Positions 11,400-22,914 are shown, counted from the stretch's first letter. The stretch: DNA of 64,000 nucleotides from Bombyx mori (GCF_030269925.1 NC_085107.1:6076001-6140000), one strand, 5' to 3'. Made by a program: numbers and translations. The notes: generated by a model not told the origin, from the sequence alone.

Positions 11400-11949
11400 G
11401 TGCGTATACAAAATATTTATTACATTCTATCATTATATCGTTTAGAATTTCTTAAAAGAGACGTTATCAAGCTTCCTCTGGTGAATACGGTAGACATCAC
11501 TTTTTTTTTTTGTTTTTTATTCTTTATTAGAGCCATACACTTATTAGGTTAAGTCGGCTGACATCACAACTGGGGCCATGAAATTAAATTTCAGTAAATT
11601 GAAAACTTTTATAAATCGTAAAACTATCACCAAACGATTGTGTCTTCAACACCACATACTCATCAGAGTAGTCTTTTTATAATATTATATATCTTGATTT
11701 TTTTTTTATTACATAATTCAGTTATTACTTTACACTTCACAAAAATTTAGGCTATTGATAACGATTTATAAGGACTTAAAGGCCACGCAACAGGTCCACT
11801 TTTTTGTATTTAATTTTTATTATATTCGATTTCATGTAGAATGTGCTCTATCATTAACATATTTGTCGCACAATTACTTAGAAAAGTCTATATCACCCAT
11901 GATTTTCAAACACTAAGTATATTTATTACATGAAATATAATTTTATCAG
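11400..11949 (+). other. intron 12, with a 3'-end fragment of a dispersed repeat
   Basis: A 550-base intron. At about 11,500-11,556 a T-run is followed by ATTCTTTATTAGAGCCATAC and TTAGGTTAAGTCGGCT. The same stretch recurs at about 18,968-19,032, so it is probably the minus-strand poly(A) end of a truncated retroposon. Confidence 0.7.
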
Positions 11950-12121
11950 GACGCCCGAGCAAGTAGTGGAAGAAAGTAAGGCGCGCTGCCCACCTGTCTT
12001 CGTTAGTCTTCCGGACGCAGTTACGGTAGAAGAAGGAGAATGGGCTCGTTTCTGCTGTCGCGTAACTGGTCATCCAAAACCACGAGTGATGTGGCTCCTA
12101 AACGGCAACACCATCGTCAAT
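11950..12121 (+). CDS. sls: sallimus/kettin exon 13: first half of Ig22
   Basis: A 172-nt exon after TTTATCAG. It encodes EQVVEESKARCPPVFVSLPD and the first half of an Ig (EGEWARFCCRVTGHPKPRV, MWLLNG). This Ig resembles the usual titin I-set more than the kettin repeat: it has GHPKP before the core Trp and lacks the HFEC...VEW spacing. It marks the end of the kettin repeat series. Donor GTAATA, phase 0. Confidence 0.9.
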
Positions 12122-12198
12122 GTAATAATTATAATAAATGTTACCAACTTAGTTTATTTTATTATAAACATGAGGCTTAATTAAACCGCTTTCTTCAG

Positions 12199-12385
12199 GG
12201 ATCAAGATACAAACTGACTTACGATGGAATGTATCATTTCGACATACCAAAGACAAGGCAATATGATACTGGTAAAATCGAAGTTATTGCAAGAAGCTCA
12301 GCCGGCGAGGCGGCGGCATCAGCCGAATTAAAAGTTATTCCCAGACATGACGATTATCGAGGTGTATTGAAGAACGCACCACGTC
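12199..12385 (+). CDS. sls: sallimus/kettin exon 14: second half of Ig22
   Basis: A 187-nt exon after TTCTTCAG. It encodes GSRYKLTYDGMYHFDIPKTR...GEAAASAELKVIP, completing Ig22, then PRHDDYRGVLKNAPR. The F strand reads GKIEVIARSSAGEA, so the second Cys is Val-Ile-Ala and no standard Ig disulfide is possible. Donor GTAAGT, phase 1. Confidence 0.92.
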
Positions 12386-12702
12386 GTAAGTGTAAACTCA
12401 TTTCACTCAAGACATTCATTGCTTACTTAACATTTTATACTGTCCTTGAGAAAGGACGCGATCACACGAATTGTCATGTCCTTAACAAGCTCCTAAAAAC
12501 ATCACACACACTGATACATAGCTAAAGCAAAAAACACACCTTTTCCTGCTTTAAAATCCTATCTCTCTATCCAAGAAACGCAGCTAATTCACCTGCTTCT
12601 TCCGGTTTTATCATGGATCAATACGAGGTATGTGTCGAACCTTTCAAATAATTTAACATTTCAACGAGAAATAATTAAAGTATGCTATTGTTCTTTGAAC
12701 AG
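12386..12702 (+). other. intron 14, possible microexon inside
   Basis: A 317-base intron. A possible 44-nt microexon (12,584-12,627) is flanked by a pyrimidine-rich CAG acceptor and a GTATGT donor. It would read NSPASSGFIMDQYE but throws exon 15 into a frame that stops at 12,748. It is treated here as intron. Confidence 0.7.
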
Positions 12703-13033
12703 CGTGGTACGATGAAACGACACAATATCAACGCACTGAAACCGAATTAGAGAAAACATTTGAGGAGCGTCAAGTACTGCAACGCCAGGGCGTTATTGAT
12801 CACAGACCAGAGTTAAAACCTAAAGTAATCAAAGAACCAGAAACGGAATGGCAACAGTCTGTAAAGAGGAAAAAGAATGAGGAATATTACAATAAACTTC
12901 AAGAATTGGAAAACGAACAGGTCATCAAGGAGAGTAGGCTGAGAGAATCGACTCACCAATACGCTATTCCCGGTGATAAAGTTACAAGCAATACTGTAGC
13001 TAAAAGCATGGCCCAACGATACGAGGACAACCT
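12703..13033 (+). CDS. sls: sallimus/kettin exon 15: charged non-Ig linker
   Basis: A 331-nt exon after TTGAACAG, entered in phase 1 (PWYDETTQYQRTETELEKTF) and left in phase 2 at EDN. It contains no Ig. The protein is highly charged and rich in E, K, Q and R (RQVLQRQGVIDHRPELK, KRKKNEEYYNKLQELENEQ), and looks helical or coiled. It separates the kettin repeats from the final tandem Igs. I do not recognise a named domain. Confidence 0.9.
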
Positions 13034-13442
13034 GTAAGTATCCCTTTATTTTCATATATTACTAGCTGACCCGGCAGACTTCGTAGTGCCTTAATCGATA
13101 AATAAAAGACCTAAAGTTTTGTATAAAATAAACTTAAAACAAACAAAAGGAATCCGTTTGGGGACGGGGGATACATCAAAGGAAAAACAAAATTGTTTGT
13201 TTTTATATAATTCCGAGCATTTTCATATGTATCGACCTTTTAAACCTTCTCTGAACTTCCACAAATAATTCAAGACCCAAAATTAGCCAAATCGGTCCAG
13301 CCGTTCTCGAGTTTTAGCGAGACTAACGAACAGCAATTTTTTTTTATATATTATTATATAGATTAACATTTTTATAGAAATGAGATTTGCTTAACTTCAC
13401 AGTAGTTCATTATAACTCTAAATCGAACGGTATATATTGCAG
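13034..13442 (+). other. intron 15, mostly a dispersed lepidopteran repeat
   Basis: A 409-base intron. About 13,070-13,365 matches a very common lepidopteran repeat from memory: it begins AGCTGACCCGGCAGACTTCG and ends near CCGTTCTCGAGTTTTAGCGA, followed by AACGAACAGCAAT and a T/TA tract. It has no coding potential. I am sure it is repetitive but not of its class. Confidence 0.75.
13070..13365 (+). repeat. lepidopteran dispersed repeat (GACCCGGCAGACTTCG...TCCAGCCGTTCTCGAG type)
   Basis: Recognised from its two end motifs, GACCCGGCAGACTTCGTAG on the left and TCGGTCCAGCCGTTCTCGAG on the right, with a TATATA-rich tail. Such copies are abundant in moth and butterfly introns. It is probably a non-autonomous retroposon or the 3' end of a LINE; the class cannot be settled by eye. 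Confidence 0.65.
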
Positions 13443-14769
13443 TGACCAGACCGAAGAAGTAACGGAACAAAGAGTGCAAAAGAAGGTGACTCAAAAGCCA
13501 AGAATACCGGATCCTTCGGAATCGACCGTGCACGGCAAAGAAGTGCACGTTGCGAAACAAAAACAAACTCAGAAAGAGGTCGTCGGGGATAAAGAAATAA
13601 CACGTAAAATTACTTCTACTGAGACAACGGAGATCGAGCATAAAGCTCAAACACAAGAGAGAGTTGTGGAAGGGCCAGTTAAACCTTCGAAACCACCGAT
13701 ATTCACTAAGAAAATGCAGCCCTGCCGTGTGTTTGAACATGAACAAGCTAGATTCGAAGTTGAGTTCGATGGCGAACCCTTGCCTTTGATTAAATGGTAT
13801 CGGGAGAATTTCCCTATTAAAAACTCGCCTGACTTCCAAATTCATACATTTAGTACCAAGTCTATATTGATCATAAGACAGGTGTTTGTCGAAGATTCCG
13901 CTGTGTTTGCTGCTGTGGCTGAAAATAGAGGTGGGACTGCTAAATGCAGCGCTAACTTGGTGGTGGAAGAAAAAAGACGTCAAGGACGTGGAGGGATCGT
14001 TCCTCCTAGTTTTACGTTAACTGCTCAAAACGTTAACGTGACCTCAGGTCAACTTGTGAGGCTTGACACCAAGGTTACCGGAACGAAACCTATTGACGTT
14101 TATTGGCTGAAAAACGGTAAGAAAGTCCAACCTGATATAAGGAACAAGATTCTAGAAGAAGATGGAACTTATACCCTGCTTATTCTCGAAGCTTACCCGC
14201 AAGATTCTGGTAAATACGAGTGCGTTGCAATTAACAGCGCTGGAGAAGCCAGATGTGATGCTGAATGTGTTGTAAGCCTTCCAGCTACCAAGGACAAGCC
14301 TAAACCTCAAACGAAAGCAGCAAATGCCCCACCCGAGATTATCGAACCTTTAAAGGACAAAATTGTCGCTGAAGGACAGGCTATTGAGTTCAGTTGTAAG
14401 ATCGTTGGGAAACCTCTTCCAACAGTACAGTGGTACAAGGGTGATAAACTGATTAAACCATCAAAATACTTCCAAATGTCGAGGACCGCTGATGAATACA
14501 CCCTGCGTATATCAGAAGCTTTCCCGGAAGACGAAGGGGACTACAAATGTGTGGCGTATAACTCGGCTGGTCGTGTGACTGTCGCTGCGAAACTGAAAGT
14601 GACACAGCCCGACCAGGCTGATAATCTTCCAGCCCTGACACCTCTTCGTGACATCGTGGTCTACGAGGGCCAACCGGCCCAATTTAAAACACAGATCACC
14701 AGCAAGATCAAGCCGACCATTCAATGGCTGAGAGAAGGTGCACTAATACCGGAGACTCCCGATTTTCAG
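13443..14769 (+). CDS. sls: sallimus/kettin exon 16: charged linker, Ig23-Ig25, first half of Ig26
   Basis: A 1.33-kb exon after ATTGCAG, ending in phase 0 before GTATTT. The first ~80 residues (DQTEEVTEQRVQKKVTQKPR to ERVVEGPVKPSK) continue the charged linker. Igs then start near 13,693 (PPIFTKKM), 14,002 (PPSFTLTAQ), 14,332 (PPEIIEPL) and 14,623 (NLPALTPL), with linkers only about 5-20 residues long. Ig23 has neither Cys (FEVEF; VFAAVAEN) but keeps the Trp (IKWY). Ig25 is canonical (EFSC, VQWY, DYKCVA). These match the linker-poor C-terminal Igs described for Drosophila kettin. Confidence 0.94.
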
Positions 14770-15013
14770 GTATTTTTTTTGCACATACGATCTTGTCAGC
14801 TTAACTGAATAAATTGAGCGTTTAGTATCACTATCATGTCAGTATACGTCACATCGACATCGCTGTTGATGACTGTTGATTTTTTCGTGAAAAACTAGTG
14901 ATTTCAAGACAACTTCGAATTGAAATCTTGAAAAAAACCGTAGAATCAGTATTCGAATCGAACTTAAAATGTTAATTAAGTGTTTTTCAAAGAATTCCAT
15001 AATGAATTTCCAG

Positions 15014-15154
15014 ATGATTCACGAAGGCAACAACGCTGTGCTGCTAATCGGGAACACATACGAAGAAGACACTGGCACTTTCACATGCCGCGCTACCACG
15101 GCTGCGGGTCAAGTCGAGACTTCGGCAAAACTAGTCGTCAAAAGTAAGACATAG
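15014..15154 (+). CDS. sls: sallimus/kettin exon 17: second half of Ig26, with alternative kettin stop
   Basis: The exon starts after TTTCCAG with MIHEGNNAVLLIGNTYEEDT and completes Ig26 (GTFTCRATTAAGQVETSAK). Two ends are possible. Splicing at 15,144 (GTAAGA, phase 1) joins exon 18 to give VVKKSRTRTQ, the long titin-like form. Without splicing the frame adds Ser-Lys-Thr and ends at TAG, 15,152-15,154, giving a protein that finishes right after the last kettin-region Ig. Drosophila makes kettin as a short product of the same gene, so I read this as the kettin C-terminus; RNA evidence is not available here. The spliced exon is 15,014-15,143. Confidence 0.9.
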   Translation: MIHEGNNAVLLIGNTYEEDTGTFTCRATTAAGQVETSAKLVVKSKT

Positions 15155-17345
15155 ATACAGGCAGCGAGCTCGCGTCGCGCACCTTTTAATCCTGTAGTGT
15201 TTCTTTGTTACTTTTATCACTATATGAGATCGGGTGAAAACTACTATTGTTACTTGTTGGAAAGTTGACAGGCGTGTTTAGGGGTCTATTATTAATTCGG
15301 CTTCGAACTATCGTAGCGGTTACCGCAATAACATCCGCCCGTTTCCTAAACACACCCCAACAAACGCTGTTCGTTGTGATATGACACGTAAACCAAATCA
15401 ATAATCTCTCGAGAACCCATTTAATTGAACGACCTAATCCCTGCGGCCTCGTTAGTGATCCGACCTTACGGGAAAATTTAACATTAAACCGACACAATTG
15501 TAAATTTAACTCAGTAGCGTAATCTGGACGAATTTTCGCATCTAACAATGCTGTACATTAAGCTTTTTGTGTAAATAGTATACTAGTCGTCAGGCGACAG
15601 GTGATCGAAGATCTTCGAGCGTCGAGTGGAGAGCTTCGTTTTAATGTCAAAAGTATCAAAATTCCTAAAATGTGAAATCCCTCTGCCAGAATCCCCTACT
15701 CGAAATCAGTAGAATTCATTTGTCGTTGCCATACTCAAAATAAACACAACAAAATACCACTAAGTTAGTTAAAGAATGTCAGGTTACGTAAAATTTAAAT
15801 TTCGACTTGTTCCTGATATTTATACATAAATAAAATATATCTTTCTACTTCTCTCTCGCTCTCTCTCTTGCTCTCTTCGTCTCGCTGTCTCTTTCTCTCA
15901 AATTTAATACCTAAACTATAATGGAATAGGGATCCAAATTGTTTTTGACATATAAATCCATTGGCATCGATAGAGGAGGAGGAGGACATTCTGGCAATTT
16001 CTAAGTCCCGTATGTCGTAGTAGAGTTCTGCTGCGAACATCGACCACACGTAACATGTGATTAACATGAACACGAGACATTCAACAACTGTTTTTGTTTT
16101 GCTTTTACCGCTACGATGTTTACTAAATTCTGTAATTTATGAAAAAAATCGATGTATATCAAAAAAAATGTGCGTATTAAAAAAAATGTTTTGACAAACC
16201 GTCAACGTATTTTTCACCCAATACTCTTTTAATTATTTTAAGCCTGCGCTAAAAAGAATTATTAAGCCTTATTAACCTTAATGAGAGTTGTTGTTGACGC
16301 TTTTTGTGTTGAGATCTGACCTGTGGAACATGTGCAAACGATCTCTTTGATGTTTCTGTTTGTATCAAACTTTGAATTTAAGTTTATCAAGCGGTCATCG
16401 AAATATGAAATTAACTGTGATTTGTGACTGAAAGTTAATTACTATTTTTTTTTTAATTTCTATATAAAACTCTTAATATACCGTAAAGTTTTTAATTGTA
16501 TTTCAAAAGGTCATTAAATATAAACAGATTTTTTCGAGTTGCGAAAAAATATATACGAGTCACAGAACGATAGATAATTTCATAGGAATATTAACATAAA
16601 GCATGTACATCGTTTGTAATGTCCAAATAAATTTTGACACAATTGTTAAAATCTATTGCATCTAACAAGTGTATACTCATAGGCTGCAGTGTGAGTACAC
16701 TGGCACCCCGTCTCTTAACAGCTATGACTAATTATTTTGCCACTAGAAACGGAGTATACATCTCTCGACGTCGGAAATGTACATACAAAGTTATAAAGGA
16801 GGGTAGGTCAGATATAACGCGGGTCCAGTTGGGTCGTTCTCATGGGGTACAAAACTTATAATAACGTGTACTAAAGTTGGTTTTACAATCGCGTTCCACT
16901 GTCAACTATTGCCACAAAGAAACTTAGTATTTATTAAAATCAATGCGCCACAGCGAGCAATAATTCGATCGTCCTACAAGAGTACGCACGCACGCATCAC
17001 TTGCCTTGCCAGTTTCTATGTTTTGACAACACGTGCCGATGTTGGCGACTTTTATTGTTTGCCTTTGCAAGTACAAATCCAAATTGATTGAGATTTCTTT
17101 TAGTTTAACTTTTAAATGATCTTAAATTAACGTAGTTTGTTTTTAAGTGCACGAAATTGTTGAAAATTTCAATGTGTTGTATGTTTCACCTAATTGTACC
17201 TTTTAAGTTATTAGGCGTGGCAGTATTTTATCACTTAATATTTTATCATTCTTATTTAATAATAATAATAATATATTTATGACACATTTTTGTATGTTAT
17301 CTCTATGTGGATCTGTTTAATAAACGCTATAAATTAATTACAATT
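15155..17345 (+). other. candidate 3'UTR of the short kettin transcript
   Basis: Follows the readthrough stop. AATAAA occurs at 15,829, 16,626 and 17,319; the last is embedded in a GTTTAATAAACGC context followed by AT-rich DNA. The region contains a CT-rich microsatellite (about 15,840-15,900) and no supported ORF. Which signal is used, if any, cannot be told from sequence. Confidence 0.4.
15839..15901 (+). repeat. CT-rich microsatellite
   Basis: About 60 bases of imperfect CT repeat (CTCTCTCGCTCTCTCTCTTG and similar), directly after the AATAAA at 15,829. It could be polymorphic. Confidence 0.8.
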
Positions 17346-18353
17346 TCGCATTATTGTACACACTACAGAAACATTTCTAAATCCAGAGAGACACAAATGC
17401 ACCGTAGATTGATTACGTACTCTTTGAAGAAGTAGGGTATCCAAGTACCTTCATCTACTTACAAACACAACGCACTTACATTCAATGACTCGTATTCATC
17501 ATAGGTTTCGACAGTTCATTTGTAAAACTAAGTGCTTAGTTTTACGAGACATATGAATAGTTGCAAAGCTCGGTCCCGCGTCGAAGACTTTTGATGGATG
17601 ACGAGGTCATTGGTTGCTTCAATTTATCATCGGCTGGCAAATCACTGTCTTACTTCTATTTCCTCTTCATGCCATTTAAATTCCGGTTGTGATTATTAAG
17701 ACAGTTTTTATTTGTTACTATTGTAACTAAACAGTTGATTAACTTAACCTTTAGTTGCCTTTAAAATTATTCTTTGGAAACTTTTTTTTTTAATTCACTT
17801 TAAATCTACAGTGCCACAAATCCGCAGACACACCTATGAAGTGTGTTCCGATGATCGATGTCAATTACGAACAAAAATCTGAATTCTTTTTTTTGTAAGG
17901 AATTTTAACAGTTTTCCATTAAAACAAAGTGCCGAAAGGTTTATCTCCTGGTAAATCAAGTACTATAATGTGCGATAGAATATGAATATTGGTTAGATAA
18001 TACATAAATTTACGATACATATGCTGACACCTACACACATGATTAATATAAACCTACAACAGACTTTTTGTGAAAACGCTGATTTTCGTGGGACACACAC
18101 AGGTAATCAAAGGTAAGTCATTGTTTTAAGAAAGATAAAAAACCCTGAAAATGAACTTGAATTACATAATCTAGGAACTGATACTACGAGTATTGGAAAT
18201 TAATTGATCCCGTGATTCCACTCTGGTCTTACGTCTAGGAAATTTATTTTTTATTCAGTATCTTTTAATAATTACAAAAATAGCTGGTATTGGTGGTAGA
18301 TACAATGGAAGTTTCGTCAGAATCGGTTCTGGCTTTTTGGCTATTATTGATTT

Positions 18354-18400
18354 ATACAGATAGGCAGATAAATTTATAAAATTTATCTGCCTATCTGTAT
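18354..18400. repeat. perfect 22-bp hairpin
   Basis: Left arm ATACAGATAGGCAGATAAAT plus TT, three bases (ATA), then the exact reverse complement. No mismatch in 22 pairs. No ORF nearby. Confidence 0.9.
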
Positions 18401-18967
18401 CTGACTCAAATACAACAATCACATATGTCATTATCATTTTAATCAGATTGTTAAAAATAAATATGTATTGCGTGCGGCGCTATGGTCGTATAATTTTTAT
18501 CCATATAAATATATTTTATTACGATCATAAAATTACTAAAACTCAACGTATCTGGCTCGCAAACACATTTTACCACAATAAAAAAACAAATAGACATAGC
18601 CAGATTATCTATCTGTCATAAAGTATATAAAATATAGTTAAAATATCTAATAATAAGTTCAGTTGGTAAGAAGGAAATTTCATCTCTGTTAGTTCCGAAA
18701 CTACTTAATATCTAGTGTGTTGTGAGTTTCTCCACCGATATATGAAAAGAAAAACAAAAAACACGAATATCAAATTCACATTTTATATAGGTAATTCGTA
18801 TGCTTTCTTCGACAAATTTTTAGGGAGGACACCAAAATATCATTTTAAAAATTATTCTTTAAAGTTTTTGCGAACAGGTGTTTTTCTTAGCTAATTTTCC
18901 CAATGATCATTCGACCGTAATCAATTCCATTTTATATGTTAGTGAAATTCGAAAAGCAAAGTATATA

Positions 18968-19032
18968 TTTTTTTAATTTTTTTTTTTTTAATTCTTTATT
19001 AGAGCCATACACCTAATAGGTTAAGTCGGCTT
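18968..19032 (-). repeat. 3'-end fragment of a dispersed repeat (second copy)
   Basis: T-run followed by ATTCTTTATTAGAGCCATAC and ACCTAATAGGTTAAGTCGGC. It shares about 45 bases with 11,500-11,556, and the T-run fits a minus-strand poly(A) tail. Confidence 0.6.
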
Positions 19033-19089
19033 TTTTAATAATGGTAAAATTTCTCAATGTCACCAATAATTGTAAATAGACATGCTCTA

Positions 19090-19437
19090 ACAAAAACCGA
19101 CTTCAAATAGAAAAAAGAAATATTCCAAAACAAATTAATATACACTAAAAACAATAATCATCGAAATCGGTTGGCGTGATATTCAGTTATTGAGTTATTC
19201 ATCTATTTGTCGCTCACGTACTTAATGCAAATTTAAGACTTATATGGTTTTCTCATGGATACCATTATCAGAACTGGACTAAATTGAAATGGGACCACAC
19301 GGTAAGCGTCAGCTTTCTAATAAAAAAAAGAATCCTCAAAATCGATTCACCCAGTCAAAAGTAATGAGGTAACAAACATAAAAAAAAGTACAGTCGAATT
19401 GAGAACCTCCTCTTTTTTTTAAGTCGGTTAAAAATGG
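19090..19437. mobile_element. non-autonomous element with AACCGACTT inverted ends
   Basis: The left end reads AAAAACCGACTTCAAATAG; the right end reads CTTTTTTTTAAGTCGGTTAA, so AACCGACTT is inverted at the two ends. Inside are ATCGGTTGGCGTGATATTCA and a GAGAACCTCCTC stretch near the right end, a combination common in lepidopteran genomes. No ORF. Class uncertain. Confidence 0.6.
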
Positions 19438-20448
19438 AAAGATAGCCGGTTGACAAACAAAGGAGATATTGGTACTTAACTATTTTGTCTTTTTTATTCT
19501 TACACTAATTTCAATTTATTGAATTCCCGATATTTTGTCGCTGTGTAGTTGCCATGATTTAGTTAACGTAGGATTTCTGTAATTTTCTCGAAGGTGTAAT
19601 ACTAACATTGTGTACTATGACAAGTGTTCTTATATTCGTAAAACCAAAATGTATCATATCAGATTCAATTTACAAACACGTCGAGGCCTGTAAAATAATA
19701 GTTAAAATCCGTCGAATAAAAAAAAATCCTATAGTATGGAAGTACATTAGTTATTTTACAGCTTTAAAGTCTGTTATTGATGACTTTTACGGAAAAAGTC
19801 GTTTATTTCTAAATTTTGACCGTTAATTCAAGAGTACTTGAGTTTTTTTAACTATAATACTAAGTAACACCTAATAGAAAATGGTCATTTTTATGGTCTA
19901 AAAAAAAACAAAAATTCTAAATTTCAACCAACAAGGGTCTTAATATTTTTGTGAGATTATGAGCATAATATTCTTAGAACTTATTCTTATTCTTAAAAAT
20001 TAGTCAAGACGACATTCAAATTAGTTACTATACTCACTTAATTGGTCGTCCTTTTTTAATACTCATCAAATACTTTAACCGCTGATATCTTGGAAGTACA
20101 TCTATTAGCTGATTAAAATTTGGCGATAATATAGCACTATACGTATCTCAAGATTTTAATCGCTTAAGTTTGTAATTCAGAAATAATTAAGCAGGTTGTA
20201 TTTGTTCGGGATAAAGAAATGTGTGGTCCATAAATTACTGCACGATTTTTAGATCTTTAGGTGCGTAAAATCACGAACCAGCGTACACACTGTCGTTATA
20301 TCACCATGATAAAAAGTATCTTATTTATTATTTCAGCCATAAATAATATAGTAAGCCACATTGTATACAAATCCGCTCATCCTTCTTTTTAATACGCTTT
20401 TATTAGCTTCAGACGTACCTATGTAGGTTAGTATGTAACGGAATCTTT

Positions 20449-22721
20449 CAAATCAAATCAAATCAAATCAAAAAATTTTTATTCAACATAAATGAAAGTA
20501 CATACTTGTTGAACGTCAAAAGAACTACCGCCAATTCACAAGAACTAGCCTCCGTCCTGAGAAGAATTGGCAAGAAACTCAGCGGGCATGTTTTTTTTTT
20601 TTTTTAATAAGCAATTATTATTTATTAATTTTTTAATATTACATTTTTTTTAAAATATGAGTTTTTTACAATGAGTATTATAACGTAACAATTACTACAA
20701 TATTGAAATGCCCGGAGCGAGCAACTCATTCCCACTTTGTGCAATCTTCTAGATAATCATTGACTTTATAGTAAGCTTTATTGCACAGATGTTCTTTAAC
20801 AGTTTTCTTAAACCTATGTATATGTAGGTTCTGAACATCTTGTGGGATTTTGTTGTACAGGCGCACAGACAAACACCCGAATGAATTTCGTATCTTATGT
20901 AACCTACTCATCGGCACAACAAGCTTGTGTTTGTTCCTAGTATTTCTATTATGTATGTCCGACTGTTTAGGAAACTCCTCAATATGTTTACGAACATACA
21001 TCAAATTTTCAAAAATGTACTGGGATGGCATAGTGAGAACTTTAATTTCTTTAAATTTCTCCCTCAGGGATTCCCTTGAGTGCATGTTATAAATAGCGCG
21101 TATAGCTCTTTTCTGCAGAATAAATATCGTTTCTACATCGGCCGCATTGCCCCATAGCAAAATGCCATAGGACATGACACTGTGGAAGTAACTAAAGTAA
21201 ACTAAACGAGCCGTGTCCGCGTTTGTTAACATTCTAATTTTTTTTACTGCGTATGCTGCAGAGCTGAGCTTACTCGCCAATTTATGAATATGAGGTCCCC
21301 ATTGCAGTTTGGAGTCCACTGTTATACCAAGAAATACGGTTGACTCAACAAGCTCCAATGATTCCTCAGAAACAATTATATCACTTTCCACTTGTCTCAC
21401 ATTTAAAGATGGTTTAATACATTTTAAAGTAAATTTAATACATTTAGTTTTCTTACTATTCAATAATAGGTTATTGATACGGAACCAATGAACCACACAC
21501 GAAATCGCATCATTCACTTCGTCATAGACTTGTAATTGTCGTTTAATTTTAAATAATAAAGATGTATCATCTGCGAATAATACGACCTCGTGTCGGGACT
21601 CAATAAAACTAGGTAAATCGTTTATATATATTAGAAATAAAAAAGGACCCAAAATGGAACCCTGAGGTACACCCATTTTCAACAAGGTACCTGAGGATCT
21701 ATTACCTTTCACATCTACTGTTTGTATCCGTTCTGATAAATAGGAAGTAATAAGTTCCAATGCACCATCCCTAATACCATAGTGATGTAGTTTCCTCACC
21801 AATGTTTCATGTTCAACACAGTCAAATGCTTTGGATAAGTCACAGAAAATTCCAAGACAATCATGTGATTCCTCCCAAGATTTAAAAATATTTTTGACTA
21901 GATAAGCACCTGCATCAGTTGTAGAGCGACCCCTGGTAAACCCGAATTGTTTATTATGAAGCAGGTTATTTGAATTAAAATGTTCTAAAAGTTGTGTCAA
22001 AATTATTTTTTCAAAGATTTTACTCAACGTAGGGAGTACTGAAATAGGTCTATAGTTAGAGGGGTCATCAGTACTACCAGATTTAAAAAGAGGAATCACT
22101 TTACTATGTTTCATTAAGTCAGGAAATACACCACACCTAATACAATCATTAAAAATGCTAACAAGATGAGAAGCAATAATGTCTATTACAGACTTCAAAA
22201 TCTTTACTGATATTCCCCACAAGTCAGCTGTATTTTTTACATTAAGGCTATTAAAACTTTTTATAATATTGCTTGAATTAATTTGCTTAAATTTAAAAAT
22301 TTTATTACATTTGTTGACATGTCTATGCAATAATATTTCAGCTGCTGTGGGGGATGAATTTAGAGAAGTGGTAGTTGAAACTGGAATGTCAGAGAAAAAC
22401 TTTTCAAAAGCATTAGCCACATCTTCATGACTAGTTACCAATTTATCATCTATTTTTAATGAGAATTCTTGGTGGCTATTTCTGACTTTTCCACTTTCTC
22501 TACCAATGATGTTCCAAGTCATCTTTATCTTGTCAGGGGCATTTTTTATTAAATCACTTAAATGTAAAGATTTTGCCGCTAAACAAACTTTTCTAAATAC
22601 TTTTGAATAGTTCCTGACATATTGATGAAATGTTTCATCATTATTATAGGCTTTTTCAGAGTACAGATCATATAACTTTTTTCTACTTTTGTACACTCCG
22701 GTGGTGGCCCACTCGCTGAAC
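20449..22721 (-). mobile_element. 5'-truncated non-LTR retrotransposon (LINE), Jockey/CR1-like
   Basis: A minus-strand LINE copy with an uninterrupted reverse transcriptase ORF (20,726 to about 22,720), a 3'UTR of about 280 bases and a tail of TTTGA repeats (plus strand 20,449-20,475, AAATC units). The 5' half with the endonuclease is missing, the usual result of incomplete target-primed reverse transcription. A (TTTTG)n stretch abuts the 5' break at 22,722-22,750. The unbroken RT frame suggests a fairly recent insertion. The clade is judged only from RT motifs. Confidence 0.85.
20726..22721 (-). CDS. reverse transcriptase of truncated LINE
   Basis: About 660 residues are LINE-derived. The order of RT motifs is complete: SNYRPISVLPTLSKIFEKII, QFGFTRGRSTTDAG, DLSKAFDCVEHETLVRKLHH, GVPQGSILGPFLFLIYINDL, and the catalytic FADDTSLLF, then a C-terminal region with LQWGPHIHKLASKL and SYGILLWG. 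The frame stays open a further ~35 codons upstream to 22,828, but that part is from the flank and the (CAAAA)n stretch, so the true N-terminus, including the endonuclease, is lost. Not part of sls; it lies antisense within intron 17. Confidence 0.88.
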
Positions 22722-22914
22722 ACTGTTTTGTTTTGTTTTGTTTTGTTTTGAACATGATTTTGACCCCCTTCAAAACGTCGGATTAACTCGAAATTTGGTA
22801 TATAATACTTATTAAGGACCAATGACAAATCAATATTTAAAATGAAAATGAAAAAAAAGAAATAGTGGGATTTTCTATAAAAGCGTATTTTTTTATTTTT
22901 TTTAAACTATTATT

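Noticed and set aside
15186..15548. Minus-strand frame of 120 codons just after exon 17
   Set aside because: No recognisable domain; antisense to the proposed 3'UTR and likely chance.
16634..17091. Two short plus-strand frames after the kettin stop
   Set aside because: Frames of 60-75 codons without start context or known motifs, inside a probable 3'UTR/intron.
22722..22828. N-terminal ~35 codons of the long RT frame
   Set aside because: They come from a (CAAAA)n stretch and flanking DNA upstream of the LINE break, not from the LINE protein.
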